This document shows, one piece after another, positions 42,959-52,490 of a stretch of DNA of 64,000 nucleotides. The notes below the pieces were generated by a model. The model was given only the letters and a program-made list of their open reading frames with translations, was not told where the DNA came from and searched no databases. A program made the translations under genes and the position numbers. Source of the DNA: Actinobacteria bacterium OK074 (GTDB lineage: Bacteria > Actinomycetota > Actinomycetes > Streptomycetales > Streptomycetaceae); the NCBI GenBank assembly GCA_001298575.1, contig LJCV01000177.1, positions 1 to 64,000 on the forward strand, written 5' to 3'. How positions within the stretch are numbered: the first letter of the stretch is position 1; every line of letters begins with the position of its first letter.

Positions 42959-44584
42959 ATGACCACCAGCCAGACTCCCCCTCCCCCGGAGACCCCAGCG
43001 ACCGCCGACGGCGCGGACGACACGACGCCCGTCATGAGCAAGCGGCAGATCTGGACCGTGCTCGCCGGCCTCATGTCCGCCATGCTGCTGGCGGCCCTCG
43101 ACCAGACCGTGGTCTCCACCGCCCTCTACACGATCGCCCGCGGACTCGCCCCCGGGCACGGCCTGGGCGAGGTCTCCTGGGTGGTGACCGCCTATCTGCT
43201 GGCGGTCACGGCCACCATGCCGTTCTACGGGAAGATCTCGGACCTGTACGGGCGCCGGCCGGTGCTGTTCGTGGCCATGACGCTCTTCCTGGCCGGCTCG
43301 GCGCTGTGCGGGATCGCTCCGGGGCTCGGGGCGCTCATCGCCTTCCGGACGCTCCAGGGCATCGGCGCCGGCGGTCTCATGACGCTCGTGATGGCGATCA
43401 TCGCGGACATGATCCCGCCCCGCGAACGCGGCCGTTACTCGGGGCTGGGGGTCGCCGTGATGGCGGTCTCCAGCCTGCTCGGCCCGCTGGCGGGCGGCTT
43501 CTTCACCCAGTCGCACGTCTTCCTGGGCTTCACCACCTCGTGGCGGTGGGCCTTCTGGATCAACGTGCCCATCGGGATCGCCGCGCTGGCGCTGGTGATG
43601 AAGGTGCTGCGGCTGCCCCCGCAGCCGCGGCGCGGCCACCGGATGGACTTCGCGGGCGCCGGGCTGCTCACGGGCGCCGTCTGCGCGATCCTGCTGGGCA
43701 CGGTGTGGGGCGGCGACCGGTACGCCTGGGACTCGGCCCAGATCGTCGGTCTCGGCGCCACCGCCGTGGTGTTCCTGGTGGCCTTCCAGTACGTCGAACG
43801 GCGGGCCGCCGAGCCGGTGTTCGCGCCCCGGCTGTTCCGGCAGCGGGTGTTCCGGCTCGCCAATCCCCTGTTGTTCATCATCGGCTTCGCCAACATGGGC
43901 TCGGTCGTGTACGTGACGCTCTATCTCCAGCTCGCCGACGGGCTGAGCCCGACCTCGGCCGGGCTGCACCTGATGCCGATGACGTTCGGGATGGCCATCG
44001 CCTCGATCACCGCCGGACGGCTGGTCAGCAGGCTCGGCCGGTACAAGGTGTTCCTCGTCTCGGGGATCGTCTGCGCGGTGACGGCCATGCTCCTGCTGGC
44101 CGATCTGCACGTCGGCTCCCCCTCGTGGCTGGTCTCCCTGGACATCCTGCTGCTCGGTCTCGGGCTCGGCCAGGTGATGGGCATCCCGGCGCTCGCGGTG
44201 CAGAACTCCGTGGACCGGGCCGACATGGGCGCCGCCACCTCGGCGACCACGTTCACCCGGTCCATGGGCCAGGCTTTCGGCGCCGCGGCCTTCGGCGCGA
44301 TCCTCACCGCCCGGCTGACGGTGAACCTGCCCGGCGGGACCGGCGCCCTGGCCGGACACGGCGGCACGGTCGACAGCGGAACCCTCGCCAAACTCCCCGC
44401 CGACCTGCGCGACCGGGTGATCGAGGCGTACGTCACCTCGTACGACACCGTGTTCCTGGTCGCGGCGGTGGTGCTCGCGCTGGGGCTGCTGCTGGCCCTG
44501 CGGATCCCGGAGGTACCGCTACGGGGCAAGGCCCCCCTCGCCCCGGCGAAGCCCCTGGCGCAGAAGCCGCTGGGCCAGGGGTAA
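42959..44584 (+). CDS. DHA2-type MFS exporter (EmrB/QacA-like)
   Basis: 541 residues, about 14 membrane helices. Motifs: ALDQTVVSTALYTIARG in helix 1, WVVTAYLLAVTATMPFYGKI, the motif A DLYGRRPVLF, LQGIGAGGLMTLVMAIIADM, and motif C-like GVAVMAVSSLLGPLAGGFF. Proton-driven drug exporters of this class sit in most type II polyketide clusters to export the product and give self-resistance. ATG at 42959, immediately after the ABM gene. Confidence 0.92.
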   Translation: MTTSQTPPPPETPATADGADDTTPVMSKRQIWTVLAGLMSAMLLAALDQTVVSTALYTIARGLAPGHGLGEVSWVVTAYLLAVTATMPFYGKISDLYGRRPVLFVAMTLFLAGSALCGIAPGLGALIAFRTLQGIGAGGLMTLVMAIIADMIPPRERGRYSGLGVAVMAVSSLLGPLAGGFFTQSHVFLGFTTSWRWAFWINVPIGIAALALVMKVLRLPPQPRRGHRMDFAGAGLLTGAVCAILLGTVWGGDRYAWDSAQIVGLGATAVVFLVAFQYVERRAAEPVFAPRLFRQRVFRLANPLLFIIGFANMGSVVYVTLYLQLADGLSPTSAGLHLMPMTFGMAIASITAGRLVSRLGRYKVFLVSGIVCAVTAMLLLADLHVGSPSWLVSLDILLLGLGLGQVMGIPALAVQNSVDRADMGAATSATTFTRSMGQAFGAAAFGAILTARLTVNLPGGTGALAGHGGTVDSGTLAKLPADLRDRVIEAYVTSYDTVFLVAAVVLALGLLLALRIPEVPLRGKAPLAPAKPLAQKPLGQG

Positions 44585-44705
44585 CCGGCCCGGCGAGCCG
44601 GGGGCAGGCGGAACACGAGCCGGACTCCAGGGGCCCTGACCACAGTGGGTTGCGCGGAGCTCTTCCGCACAGCGACGCCGAGCCCACCCCCGAAGGGAGC
44701 CCCCG

Positions 44706-45773
44706 ATGGCCGACGCGATGGCCGACGCGGTGCCCGAACCGCTGACCGCGGAATCGCTGGTGGACGCCATGCTCGCCCACCGCCGGACCGCCGTGCTGCG
44801 CACCGCTCTGGAGCTGGACGTCTTCGAGGTGCTGGCCGCCGGGCCGCTGACCCCGGGCGAGGCGGCCGAGCGGCTGGGGCTGGCGGAGCGTGCCGTCCGC
44901 GTCCTGCTCGGCGCGCTCGCCGCGGTGCGGCTGGCCGTCCGCGTCGGCGGCCGGTACGCGCTGCCGCCCGGCGGGGCCGAGCTGCTGACCCGGTCCGGCG
45001 CGCGTTATCTCGGCGGCGGGGTACGGGTGGCCGCCGGGTACCAGGAGTGGGCGAGCCTCTCCTCGCTCACCGCGACGGTCCGGGCCGGCGGTCCGGCCGA
45101 CGGCGTCGACGCGTGCTCCCCCGGCTTCGGGTACTGGGAGGAGTTCGCGGCACACGCCACCTTCCACACCCGTGCCGGGGCCGCGCTGCTCACCCGGGCG
45201 GTGGACGGCTGGGCCGAGCAGCGCGACCCCCTCGCCCCCTTCGACGTGCTCGACATCGGCTGTGGCCACGGGCTGTTCGGCCTGGCGCTCGCCGAACGGT
45301 TCCCGGCCGCCCGGGTGTTCGACCTGGACCGGCCCGGCGTCCTGGCCGAGGCGGAGCGCCACGCCCGGCGCGCCGGGCTCGCCCACCGCGTCACCTTCCT
45401 GCCGGGCGACGCCTTCGAGACACCGCTCGGCGGGCCGTACGACCTGGTCGTGCTGGGCAACCTGCTCTGCCAGTTCTCCCTCGACCGGGCCGGGGAGCTG
45501 ATCGGCCGGGCCCGGTCGGTGCTGCGGCCCGGCGGGCGGCTCGCCGTCGTCGGGTTCATGGAGGAGAACGCGGCCGGGCGCGGGGAGACCGGGGAGACCG
45601 GGACCGGTTACGAGGCGCACATGGTGTCGCTGCTGATGCTCATGTGGACCCGCGACGGCGAGGCCCACCCGCCCTCCGCGTACCGCGAGCTGCTCGCCGC
45701 GCACGGTTTCACCGACGTCGAGACGTTCTCCGGGGCGGGTTCACCGACGCGGATCCTGCTCGCCACCCGCTGA
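44706..45773 (+). CDS. O-methyltransferase (COMT-like, class I SAM)
   Basis: 355 residues. N-terminal winged-helix dimerisation domain (residues ~1-110, ALELDVFEVLAAGPLTPGEA), then the Rossmann SAM domain: motif I VLDIGCGHGLFGLALAERF, DLVVLGNLLCQFS and VLRPGGRLAVVGFMEEN. Probably methylates a phenolic or carboxyl oxygen of the polyketide. The start ATG at 44706 is preceded by GAAGGGAG; an in-frame ATG follows four codons later. Downstream (45774-45855) are short CTGCCGAGTCCGTAC repeats. Confidence 0.88.
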   Translation: MADAMADAVPEPLTAESLVDAMLAHRRTAVLRTALELDVFEVLAAGPLTPGEAAERLGLAERAVRVLLGALAAVRLAVRVGGRYALPPGGAELLTRSGARYLGGGVRVAAGYQEWASLSSLTATVRAGGPADGVDACSPGFGYWEEFAAHATFHTRAGAALLTRAVDGWAEQRDPLAPFDVLDIGCGHGLFGLALAERFPAARVFDLDRPGVLAEAERHARRAGLAHRVTFLPGDAFETPLGGPYDLVVLGNLLCQFSLDRAGELIGRARSVLRPGGRLAVVGFMEENAAGRGETGETGTGYEAHMVSLLMLMWTRDGEAHPPSAYRELLAAHGFTDVETFSGAGSPTRILLATR

Positions 45774-45855
45774 GTCCGTACCTGCCGAGTCCGTACCTGC
45801 CGAGTCCGCACCCATCCACCAGACAAGTCGCCCACCAGATCAAGGAGATGACCGT

Positions 45856-47409
45856 ATGACCGAGCTCAGCAGCGCCGTCGACGCCGATGTGGTGATAGCC
45901 GGGGCCGGGCCCGTGGGACTGATGCTCGCGGCCGAACTCCGACTGACCGGCGTCCGCACCATCGTGCTCGAACGGCTGCCCGAGCCCGCCGACGCCTCCG
46001 ACGGCGTACGCGGCATGCATGCCCGCACCCTGGAGACGATGGACCGCCGCGGGGTGCTCGGCCAGCTGATGGCGGACGCCGAACCGGTGGGGCCGGACGG
46101 GCGGGGGACGCCGGTGGACGATCTGAAGGGGCCCCGGCGGGTGATGTCCGGCTCGCACTTCGCGGGGCTGGCCCTGCTGGAACTCGGCCGGCTGGAGAGC
46201 GAACACCCCTACGCCCTGGTCACCTCGCGGGCCCGGATCGAGGCCGTGCTGATCGAGCGGGCGGAGGAACTCGGGGCGGACATCCGGCGTTCGCACACGG
46301 TGACCGGTATCGAGCAGTCGGCGGACCGGGTCGTCGTGAGCGCCGAAACCCCGGACGGACCAAGGCAGTTGACGGCCCGTTACCTGGTGGGGTGCGACGG
46401 TGGGCGCAGCGCGGTGCGCAAGCTCTCCGGTATCCCGTTCCCCGGCAACGACCCGACCGTCACCGCCCACGTGGGCCGCGCGGACATCGTCGAGGAACAC
46501 GATCTGCCGGTCGGCTGGTACCGGACGGACGACGGGGTGATGCTGCGGGGCGGCGCCGGGCACGGCATCATGCTGATCGAGTTCACCGGCGCGCCCGACA
46601 GCCGCGACGAGCCGACGCCGCAGGACTTCCAGGCCGCCTTCCGGCGGGTCACGGCCAGCGAGCTGACCCTGACGAACATCCGGCACCTGCGCCGGTTCAC
46701 CGACAACACCCGGCAGGCCGAGGAGTACGTACGGGGGCGGGTGATCCTCGCGGGCGACGCCGCCCACGTCCACGCCCCGTTCGGCGGGCAGGGGCTGAAC
46801 CTGGGCCTCCAGGACGCCGTCAACCTGGGGTGGAAGCTCGCCGCCCAGGTGCACGGCTGGGCCCCGCCCGGGCTGCTGGACACCTACCGGGCCGAACGGC
46901 ACCCGGTCGCCGCGCGCGTCCTGCACAACACCCGCGCCCAGGTCGCGCTCATGAACCCGAGCCCCGAAGTGACGCCGCTGCGCGAGCTGTTCGCCGACGT
47001 CCTGCGGCTGCCCGAGGCGAACCGCTACCTGACCGAGATGATCACCTGCGTGGACGTGCGGTACGGGGCGGACCCCGGCGACGGCCCGGTACACCCCTGG
47101 GACGGCCGGCTGGTACCTGATCTCCCGTTGAAGACCGCCGAGGGCCCGGTACCGCTGGTGGAGGTGCTGCGCACCGGCCGGCCGGTCCTGCTGGACCTGG
47201 GCGACCGCGCCGATCTGCGGGCGGCGGCGGACCGCTGGCGGGACCGGGTGGACGTGGTCACCGCCCGCTGCGAGCAGCCCGTGGACACCGAGGCGGTCCT
47301 GATCCGCCCCGACGGCTACGCCGCCTGGCTGCCCGACGCCACACACCCGTCCGACCAGCAGGTCAGCACACTGTCGTGGTCGCTGGCCCAGTGGTTCGGC
47401 GCGGCCTGA
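45856..47409 (+). CDS. FAD-dependent aromatic monooxygenase (PgaE/MtmOIV class)
   Basis: 517 residues. Group A flavoprotein: GxGxxG in VIAGAGPVGLMLAAEL, the DG motif YLVGCDGGRSAVRKL, and GD motif VILAGDAAHVHAPFGGQGLN; the C-terminal ~120 residues form the thioredoxin-like domain of this class. Hydroxylates or oxidatively rearranges the polyketide aromatic ring with NAD(P)H and O2. ATG at 45856 with AAGGAG upstream. Last gene of the plus-strand operon. Confidence 0.9.
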   Translation: MTELSSAVDADVVIAGAGPVGLMLAAELRLTGVRTIVLERLPEPADASDGVRGMHARTLETMDRRGVLGQLMADAEPVGPDGRGTPVDDLKGPRRVMSGSHFAGLALLELGRLESEHPYALVTSRARIEAVLIERAEELGADIRRSHTVTGIEQSADRVVVSAETPDGPRQLTARYLVGCDGGRSAVRKLSGIPFPGNDPTVTAHVGRADIVEEHDLPVGWYRTDDGVMLRGGAGHGIMLIEFTGAPDSRDEPTPQDFQAAFRRVTASELTLTNIRHLRRFTDNTRQAEEYVRGRVILAGDAAHVHAPFGGQGLNLGLQDAVNLGWKLAAQVHGWAPPGLLDTYRAERHPVAARVLHNTRAQVALMNPSPEVTPLRELFADVLRLPEANRYLTEMITCVDVRYGADPGDGPVHPWDGRLVPDLPLKTAEGPVPLVEVLRTGRPVLLDLGDRADLRAAADRWRDRVDVVTARCEQPVDTEAVLIRPDGYAAWLPDATHPSDQQVSTLSWSLAQWFGAA

Positions 47410-47420
47410 GCGCTCCGCTG

Positions 47421-47512
47421 GTCGTGCGGTTCGGCTACCACCGGTCGTGCGGTTCGGCCGACGCCGGTCGTGCGGTTCGGCCACCACGGGCCGTGCGGTT
47501 CGGCCACCACGG
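47421..47512 (+). repeat. Four tandem copies of a 23-bp unit
   Basis: Units starting GTCGTGCGGTTCGGC occur at 47421, 47444, 47467 and (as GCCGTGCGGTTCGGC) 47490. The period of 23 is not a multiple of 3, so the array is not coding. It begins 12 bases after the FAD monooxygenase stop and opens a 516-base gap without a credible gene. Confidence 0.9.
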
Positions 47513-47707
47513 GCCGGGGGCCGCACCTGCGGCGGAGCCGCGTATTCGGTACAGCTCCGCGCCCCTCTGGGGGCGCTGCGGTACCGCCTGCGGCTTCGCC
47601 GGGTCCGCTCAGGCCCTGTACCGGGGCCGGCCGCTCACCGGGGGGGGGCTGGGCGGGCGGACGGGCGGACAACCGGACTCGGTGTGACCGGGCGGTCGGC
47701 CCGGCCC

Positions 47708-47784
47708 TCGTACGGCCCCGGTCTCACAGGCCCGCCAAGCACCGCGCCGCCGTCTGTGCGGAAGAGCGGTCCAAGGTGCGGCCG
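47708..47784. repeat. 77-bp duplicate of the end of the large SARP gene
   Basis: Positions 47708-47784 match 47910-47986 with three mismatches that I can see, in direct orientation, 202 bases apart. The second copy carries the last ~20 codons of the large SARP gene (read on the minus strand), so the first is a detached duplicate of that gene end. Sequences to the left of both copies are also similar (GGTCGGCCCGGCC). Confidence 0.85.
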
Positions 47785-47925
47785 TACGACGGCCGGGCCG
47801 GGGGGCGGACAGGCGGCCGGCCGGACGGATGGGCAGGCAGGCGGCCGACGGGCCGACGTACCCGGCGTGGCCGGGTGGTCGGCCCGGCCGTCGTACGGCC
47901 ACCCCGCCGTCGTACGGCCCCGGTC

Positions 47926-50900
47926 TCACAGGCCCGCCAAGCACCGCGCCGCCGTCTGTGCCGAGGAGCGGTCCAGGGTGCGGCCGCGGGCGTAGTAGGA
48001 CGCGTACCGGGGGGTGCCGAGTGCCTGGCGGGCGGCGTTCGCGGTGCGGGTCACGTCCGGGTTGCCCGTGGCCGGTGCACCGCGCAGGGCCGCCGCCGTG
48101 CCGAGCAGGGTCGCGGCGCGTTCGGGGCCGTCGTCACGCAGGGCGATGTCGGCCCAGCCCTCGACGGCGATGGCCACGACGTCGGCGCCGCCGTCCCGCA
48201 GCGCGTGCCGCAGCGCCCTCCGGTGCCACTCCCGGGCCCGGTCGCCGAGGCCGGCGTCCGCCGACAGCCGGCCGAGGCCGGTCAGCGCGACGACCGACAA
48301 CCGTGCGTACGAGCCGCCCGCCCCGGCCCCGGCATCCGCGCCGAGTTCGTCCAGCGCCCTGCGGTAGCCCTGTTCGGCCTCCGGCAGTCCCGAGAGGCGG
48401 TCCACCTCGGCGAGGCCGCACAGGGCGAAGGCCCGTGCCTGCCGGACGCCGTACCGCTCGGCCAGGGTCAGGGCCCGGCGCAGGTCGCCGCGCGCGCCGT
48501 CGGTGTCGCCGGCCTGGGCCCGTTCGACTCCCAGCCGGGCCAGTACCTGCGGCAGGTCCCGGTCGGCGCCCAGTGCCGTGACCAGCTCCAGCGCGCGCTC
48601 CAGCAGGAGCACGGTGTGCCCGTGGTCGCCGCGCAGCGCGGTGAGCCTGCTGACCGACATCAGCGTGGTGGCCAGCCCCCACTGGTCGCCGAGTTCGGTG
48701 AACGCGCTCAGCGAGCGCCGGTAGTCCCGGTCGGCGGCGTCGATGTCGCCCGCCTCCTGCGCGATCCGGCCGCTCAGGGTGAGTGCCAGGGCCCGGGTCC
48801 ACGGGTCCCCGCCGGACAGCGCCTCCTCCAGCACCCGGCCCGCGTCCCGGGAGCCGCCCCGCGTACGGGCCTCGCGCACGCGAAGCAGGAACCCGACCGG
48901 GTGGTCCACCAATGCCCCGGCCTCGGCCCCGACCTCGGCCAGTGTCCCTGCCGCTGTCCCTGCCGCTGTCCCCTCGCCTGCCCCGGCCCCGGCCACCGCC
49001 CCCTCCTCCGCCCCGTCCCCCGTACTGATCGCCAGGAACGCCCGGGCGAGTGCCCGGTCCCGCCGCAGGGGATCGCCAGGCGCCCCGGAGAGCGACCCGG
49101 AAAGCGACCCTGAAAGCGACCCGGCCAGCGGATCGGCGGGCGGATCCGTCAGGGCCAGGGCCCGTGGCAGCCAAGCCCGTGCCTCGGTGCTGTCGCCCTG
49201 CATCCACCAGAGCCAGCCGAGGCCGCCGCACAGCCGCAGCGCGGTCGCCGCGTCGCCGGTGTCGACCGCCCGGCCGAGCACCTGGCGGATGTCGCCGTAC
49301 GCGTCCCTGAGCGCGGTCACGGCGGACAGCTGGTCCGCGGCGCGCAGGCGCGGTTCGGCCGTGGCGACGAGATCGAGGACGTATCCGGTGAGGCGTTCGC
49401 GGCGCGGGCCGGTCTCGCCCGCCTCGTCCAGCCGCTCGGCGGCGAACTCCCGCACGGTCTCCGACATCCGGTACCGACGCTCGGCGCGGGCCCCGGCACC
49501 AGCACCGACCCCGCCCCCGGCACCCGCACCAGCACCAGCACCAGCACCAGGACCCGCACCAGCACCCGCCCCGGCACCCGCACCCGCACCCGCACCCGCC
49601 CCGACCCCGGCCCCAGGAGCCACCTCCACCACCGACTTCTCCACCAGGGACACAAGCACGTCCAGCGGGTCCGCGGCGCCCGCGGCGACGCGCGTGGCGG
49701 CCTCCAGGGTGAAGGGCGCGGCGAAGACCGACAGGCCGCGGGCGAAGGCCCGTTCGGGCTCGTCCAGCAGGTCCCAGCTCCACTGCACCAGGGCGCGCAG
49801 CGTCTGGTGCCGGGGCAGCGCCACCCGGCTGCCGCCGGACAGCAGCCGGAAGCGGTCGTCGAGGCCCGCGGCGATCCCGGTGGGCGTCAGCGTCCGGAGT
49901 CTGGTCGCCGCGAGTTCGATGGCCAGCGGCAGCCCCTCCAGGCGGCGGCAGATCTCGACGACGGCCCGCGCGTCGTCCTCGTCGAGCGCGGCCAGGGAGA
50001 AGTCCGGGAGTACCGCCTCGGCCCGGTCCGCGAACAGCCGTACGGCGGCGGAGTCGGGCGCGGTCGCGGGCGGCGCGGCGGCGGGCGGCAGGGACAGGGG
50101 GGCGACGGGGTACAGCCGCTCGCCGGGGATGCCGAGGGGCTCCCGGCTGGTGGCCAGGATCCGGACGCGCGGGCAGGAGGTGAGGAGGTCGTGGGCGAGG
50201 AGGGCCGCCGCCGCGACGACGTGTTCGCAGTTGTCGAGGACGAGCAGCACGTCCTGGTCCCGCAGCACGTCGGCCAGGCGGTGCGAGGGCCCGCCGGCGT
50301 CGTTGAAGCCGGTCAGCGGGGCGAGTTCGCGGGCCCGCAGGGCGTCCAGCACGGCGTGCGCGACCCCCGACGGCTCGCGTACGGGGGCGAGTTCGATCAT
50401 CCAGGTGCCGTCGGGGCGGTCGCCGAGGCCACGGGCCGCCGTCTCCACCGCGAGCCGGGTCTTGCCGATGCCGCCGGGGCCGACGAGGGTGACCAGACGG
50501 CCGTGCGCCAGCAGTCCGGTGACCTGTTCGACGGCCGCGCCGGCGCCGACGAAGCTGGTGAGCCGGTGGCGCAGGTTGGTCAGCCGGTCGGCGGGGCGGG
50601 GTGGGCGCGGGCCGCCCGGCGCCGGTGCCCCGGCCACCGGCACACCGGCGGTCAGCTCGGGGTCGCCGCGCAGCACGGCCAGGTGCAGTTCCCGCAGCGC
50701 GGGCGAGGGGTCGGCGCCCAGCTCCCCGGCCAGCAGTTCCCGGGTCCGCTCGTACACCCGCAGGGCGTCCGCCTGGCGGCCGACGCCCGCGAGGGCCCGG
50801 ATCAGGTGACCCCGCAGCGGTTCCCGGAAGGGGTGGCGGGCGGTCAGCGTCTCCAGTTCGCCGATCACCTCCGAGTGTCTGCCGAGGGTCAGTTCGGCCG

Positions 50901-51411
50901 CGACGCGCTGCTCGACGGCGGCCAGCCGGCCCTCCTCCAGCCGGCCGGCCGGGGCGGCGGCGAAGGGCAGGTCGGCCACGTCGGCCAGCGCGGCCCCCCG
51001 CCACAGTCCCAGCGCCTCGGTGAGCAGCCGTACCGCTTCTCGCGGCCGTTGCCGGGCGGCCTCCCGGCGGCCCTCGGCGGCCAGCCGCTCGAACCGGCCC
51101 GCGTCGGTGTCGTCGGCGCCGACGGCCAGCCGGTAGCCCTGGCCCTCGAAGGACAGCAGGGTGTCCGCGCCGTCGACCCCGGCGTCGGCGAGGGCCCGGC
51201 GCAGCCGGGAGACGAGCGACTGCAACGCGTTGCCGGGATCCTTCGGCGGCCGGTGCTCCCACAGGGCGTCGACGAGCGCGTCGACCGTGACCGGCCGCCC
51301 CGGCTCCAGCAGGAGCCGGAGAAGGAGCTGACGCAGGCGGGCCGCCCCGATCGTGGCCGACGTCCCATCGGGCCGCCACAGTTCGAGGGGCCCCAGGATC
51401 CCGAAACGCAT
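47926..51411 (-). CDS. Large SARP with NB-ARC and TPR-like domains (AfsR-type)
   Basis: 1161 residues. SARP winged helix (MRFGILGPLELWRPDG, LQSLVSRLRRALADAGV) and BTAD (residues ~100-250, EALGLWRGAALADVADLPF) are followed by an NB-ARC ATPase with P-loop LVGPGGIGKTRLA, VLLVLDNCEHVVAAAALLAH and RLEGLPLAIELAATRL, then TPR-like helical repeats to the end. Residues ~600-645 are a Gly-Ala dipeptide repeat expansion, with further short repeats (SLSG x3, AGTAAGT). The gene follows the methyltransferase with a 12-base gap, so it is probably the last gene of the minus-strand operon and could form a feedback loop. ATG at 51411. Confidence 0.9.
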   Translation of the reverse strand: MRFGILGPLELWRPDGTSATIGAARLRQLLLRLLLEPGRPVTVDALVDALWEHRPPKDPGNALQSLVSRLRRALADAGVDGADTLLSFEGQGYRLAVGADDTDAGRFERLAAEGRREAARQRPREAVRLLTEALGLWRGAALADVADLPFAAAPAGRLEEGRLAAVEQRVAAELTLGRHSEVIGELETLTARHPFREPLRGHLIRALAGVGRQADALRVYERTRELLAGELGADPSPALRELHLAVLRGDPELTAGVPVAGAPAPGGPRPPRPADRLTNLRHRLTSFVGAGAAVEQVTGLLAHGRLVTLVGPGGIGKTRLAVETAARGLGDRPDGTWMIELAPVREPSGVAHAVLDALRARELAPLTGFNDAGGPSHRLADVLRDQDVLLVLDNCEHVVAAAALLAHDLLTSCPRVRILATSREPLGIPGERLYPVAPLSLPPAAAPPATAPDSAAVRLFADRAEAVLPDFSLAALDEDDARAVVEICRRLEGLPLAIELAATRLRTLTPTGIAAGLDDRFRLLSGGSRVALPRHQTLRALVQWSWDLLDEPERAFARGLSVFAAPFTLEAATRVAAGAADPLDVLVSLVEKSVVEVAPGAGVGAGAGAGAGAGAGAGAGPGAGAGAGAGAGGGVGAGAGARAERRYRMSETVREFAAERLDEAGETGPRRERLTGYVLDLVATAEPRLRAADQLSAVTALRDAYGDIRQVLGRAVDTGDAATALRLCGGLGWLWWMQGDSTEARAWLPRALALTDPPADPLAGSLSGSLSGSLSGAPGDPLRRDRALARAFLAISTGDGAEEGAVAGAGAGEGTAAGTAAGTLAEVGAEAGALVDHPVGFLLRVREARTRGGSRDAGRVLEEALSGGDPWTRALALTLSGRIAQEAGDIDAADRDYRRSLSAFTELGDQWGLATTLMSVSRLTALRGDHGHTVLLLERALELVTALGADRDLPQVLARLGVERAQAGDTDGARGDLRRALTLAERYGVRQARAFALCGLAEVDRLSGLPEAEQGYRRALDELGADAGAGAGGSYARLSVVALTGLGRLSADAGLGDRAREWHRRALRHALRDGGADVVAIAVEGWADIALRDDGPERAATLLGTAAALRGAPATGNPDVTRTANAARQALGTPRYASYYARGRTLDRSSAQTAARCLAGL
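49489..49618 (-). repeat. Gly-Ala coding microsatellite in the large SARP gene
   Basis: About 130 bases of 6-bp units (CCGGCACC, CAGCACC and related on the plus strand) encode AGAGAGAGAGAG-type peptide between the NB-ARC and repeat domains. It stays in frame. Length is likely variable between strains. Confidence 0.85.
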
Positions 51412-51423
51412 ACCGCAAGTGTG

Positions 51424-52452
51424 TCAGGCGTCCTTGGTCGCGATGAGGACGAAGTCGTTGCCGATGCTGGTCAGCCGGCGGCCGGCCGAGTACCGCAGCC
51501 CGGCTTCGGCCGTCCAGGCGCGGCACTCGTTCACGGTGTACTCGGAGCCCCCCGTGAACAGGCCCACCTGGAGGCTGCCGAGCACGGTGTTCAGCTCCGG
51601 CTCCTCGGGGTCGAGCATCTGGTCGTAGACGACCAGGACGCCGCCCGGCGGCAGGGCGTCGTGCACCCGGGCCAGCAGGCGCCGCCGGTCCGCGGGCGCC
51701 CAGTCGTGCAGGACGTGTCCGAGGATCATGACGTCGGTCGGGGGCAGCGGGTCGGTGAAGAAGTCGCCGCCGTGGAAGTCGATCCGGTCCGCCGTGCCCA
51801 GGCGGCGCATGTTCTCCTCGAACAGCGGCTCGATGGCGGGCAGTTCGAGGACACCGCCGCGCAGGTGCGGGTGGCGCAGCGCGATGTCGGCCGCGACGGT
51901 GCCCCGGGCCCCGCCGATGTCGGTGAAGGTCTTGTACAGGCTCCAGTCGACGAACTCCGCGAGCTGCGGGCCGATGGGGGCGTGCGCGGAGTCCATGTGG
52001 GCCAGGAAGCCGCGGGCCCGGTCCGGCTCGTCGTAGAGCCGGGCGAAGGTGTCGGCGCCGGTGTGCTCGCGGGAGGTGGCCCGCCCGTCGCGCAGCGCCT
52101 CGCTCAGCCGTTCCCATGCCTGGTAGTGCCGGGTGCCGGTGGCCAGGATCGTGTCGCCCAGGTACACCGGGCTGCCCGGTACGAGGGCGTCCTGGGCGAG
52201 CCCGCTGGTGCGGTACCGGCCGTCGGCCCGCTCCAGCAGGTCGAGCGCGACCAGCGCGGACAGGAAGTCCCGGGCGAGCCGGGGGTGCAGGCCGAGGCGG
52301 GCGACGATCTCGCTCTCGTCGGCCGGGCCCTGGGCCAGCAGCTCGAACACCCCGAGTTCGACGGCGCTGTGGATCACCCGGGCCTGGCGGTAGGCCATGG
52401 ACAGCCGTCCGATCGTCACGGCGGCCTTGGCCTGCTGCGGGGACATGGTCAT
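51424..52452 (-). CDS. O-methyltransferase (COMT-like)
   Basis: 342 residues. N-terminal dimerisation domain (ARVIHSAVELGVFELLAQGP and LARDFLSALVALDLLER) and SAM domain with FTDIGGARGTVAADIAL, PPTDVMILGHVLHDWAPAD (the His of the general-base type motif) and ALPPGGVLVVYDQML. Similar in outline to the methyltransferase at 44706 but not a close copy. ATG at 52452; a second ATG two codons later. It lies in the minus-strand operon between the luciferase-like gene and the SARP gene. Confidence 0.88.
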   Translation of the reverse strand: MTMSPQQAKAAVTIGRLSMAYRQARVIHSAVELGVFELLAQGPADESEIVARLGLHPRLARDFLSALVALDLLERADGRYRTSGLAQDALVPGSPVYLGDTILATGTRHYQAWERLSEALRDGRATSREHTGADTFARLYDEPDRARGFLAHMDSAHAPIGPQLAEFVDWSLYKTFTDIGGARGTVAADIALRHPHLRGGVLELPAIEPLFEENMRRLGTADRIDFHGGDFFTDPLPPTDVMILGHVLHDWAPADRRRLLARVHDALPPGGVLVVYDQMLDPEEPELNTVLGSLQVGLFTGGSEYTVNECRAWTAEAGLRYSAGRRLTSIGNDFVLIATKDA

Positions 52453-52490
52453 GTGCGTGCTGCCTTTCTTGGCGGGAGGAGGGTGGGGTG

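Noticed and set aside
47410..47925. Open frames in the gap after the FAD monooxygenase
   Set aside because: The 23-bp repeat period breaks any frame, and the right part is a copy of the neighbouring gene end; no domain is visible.
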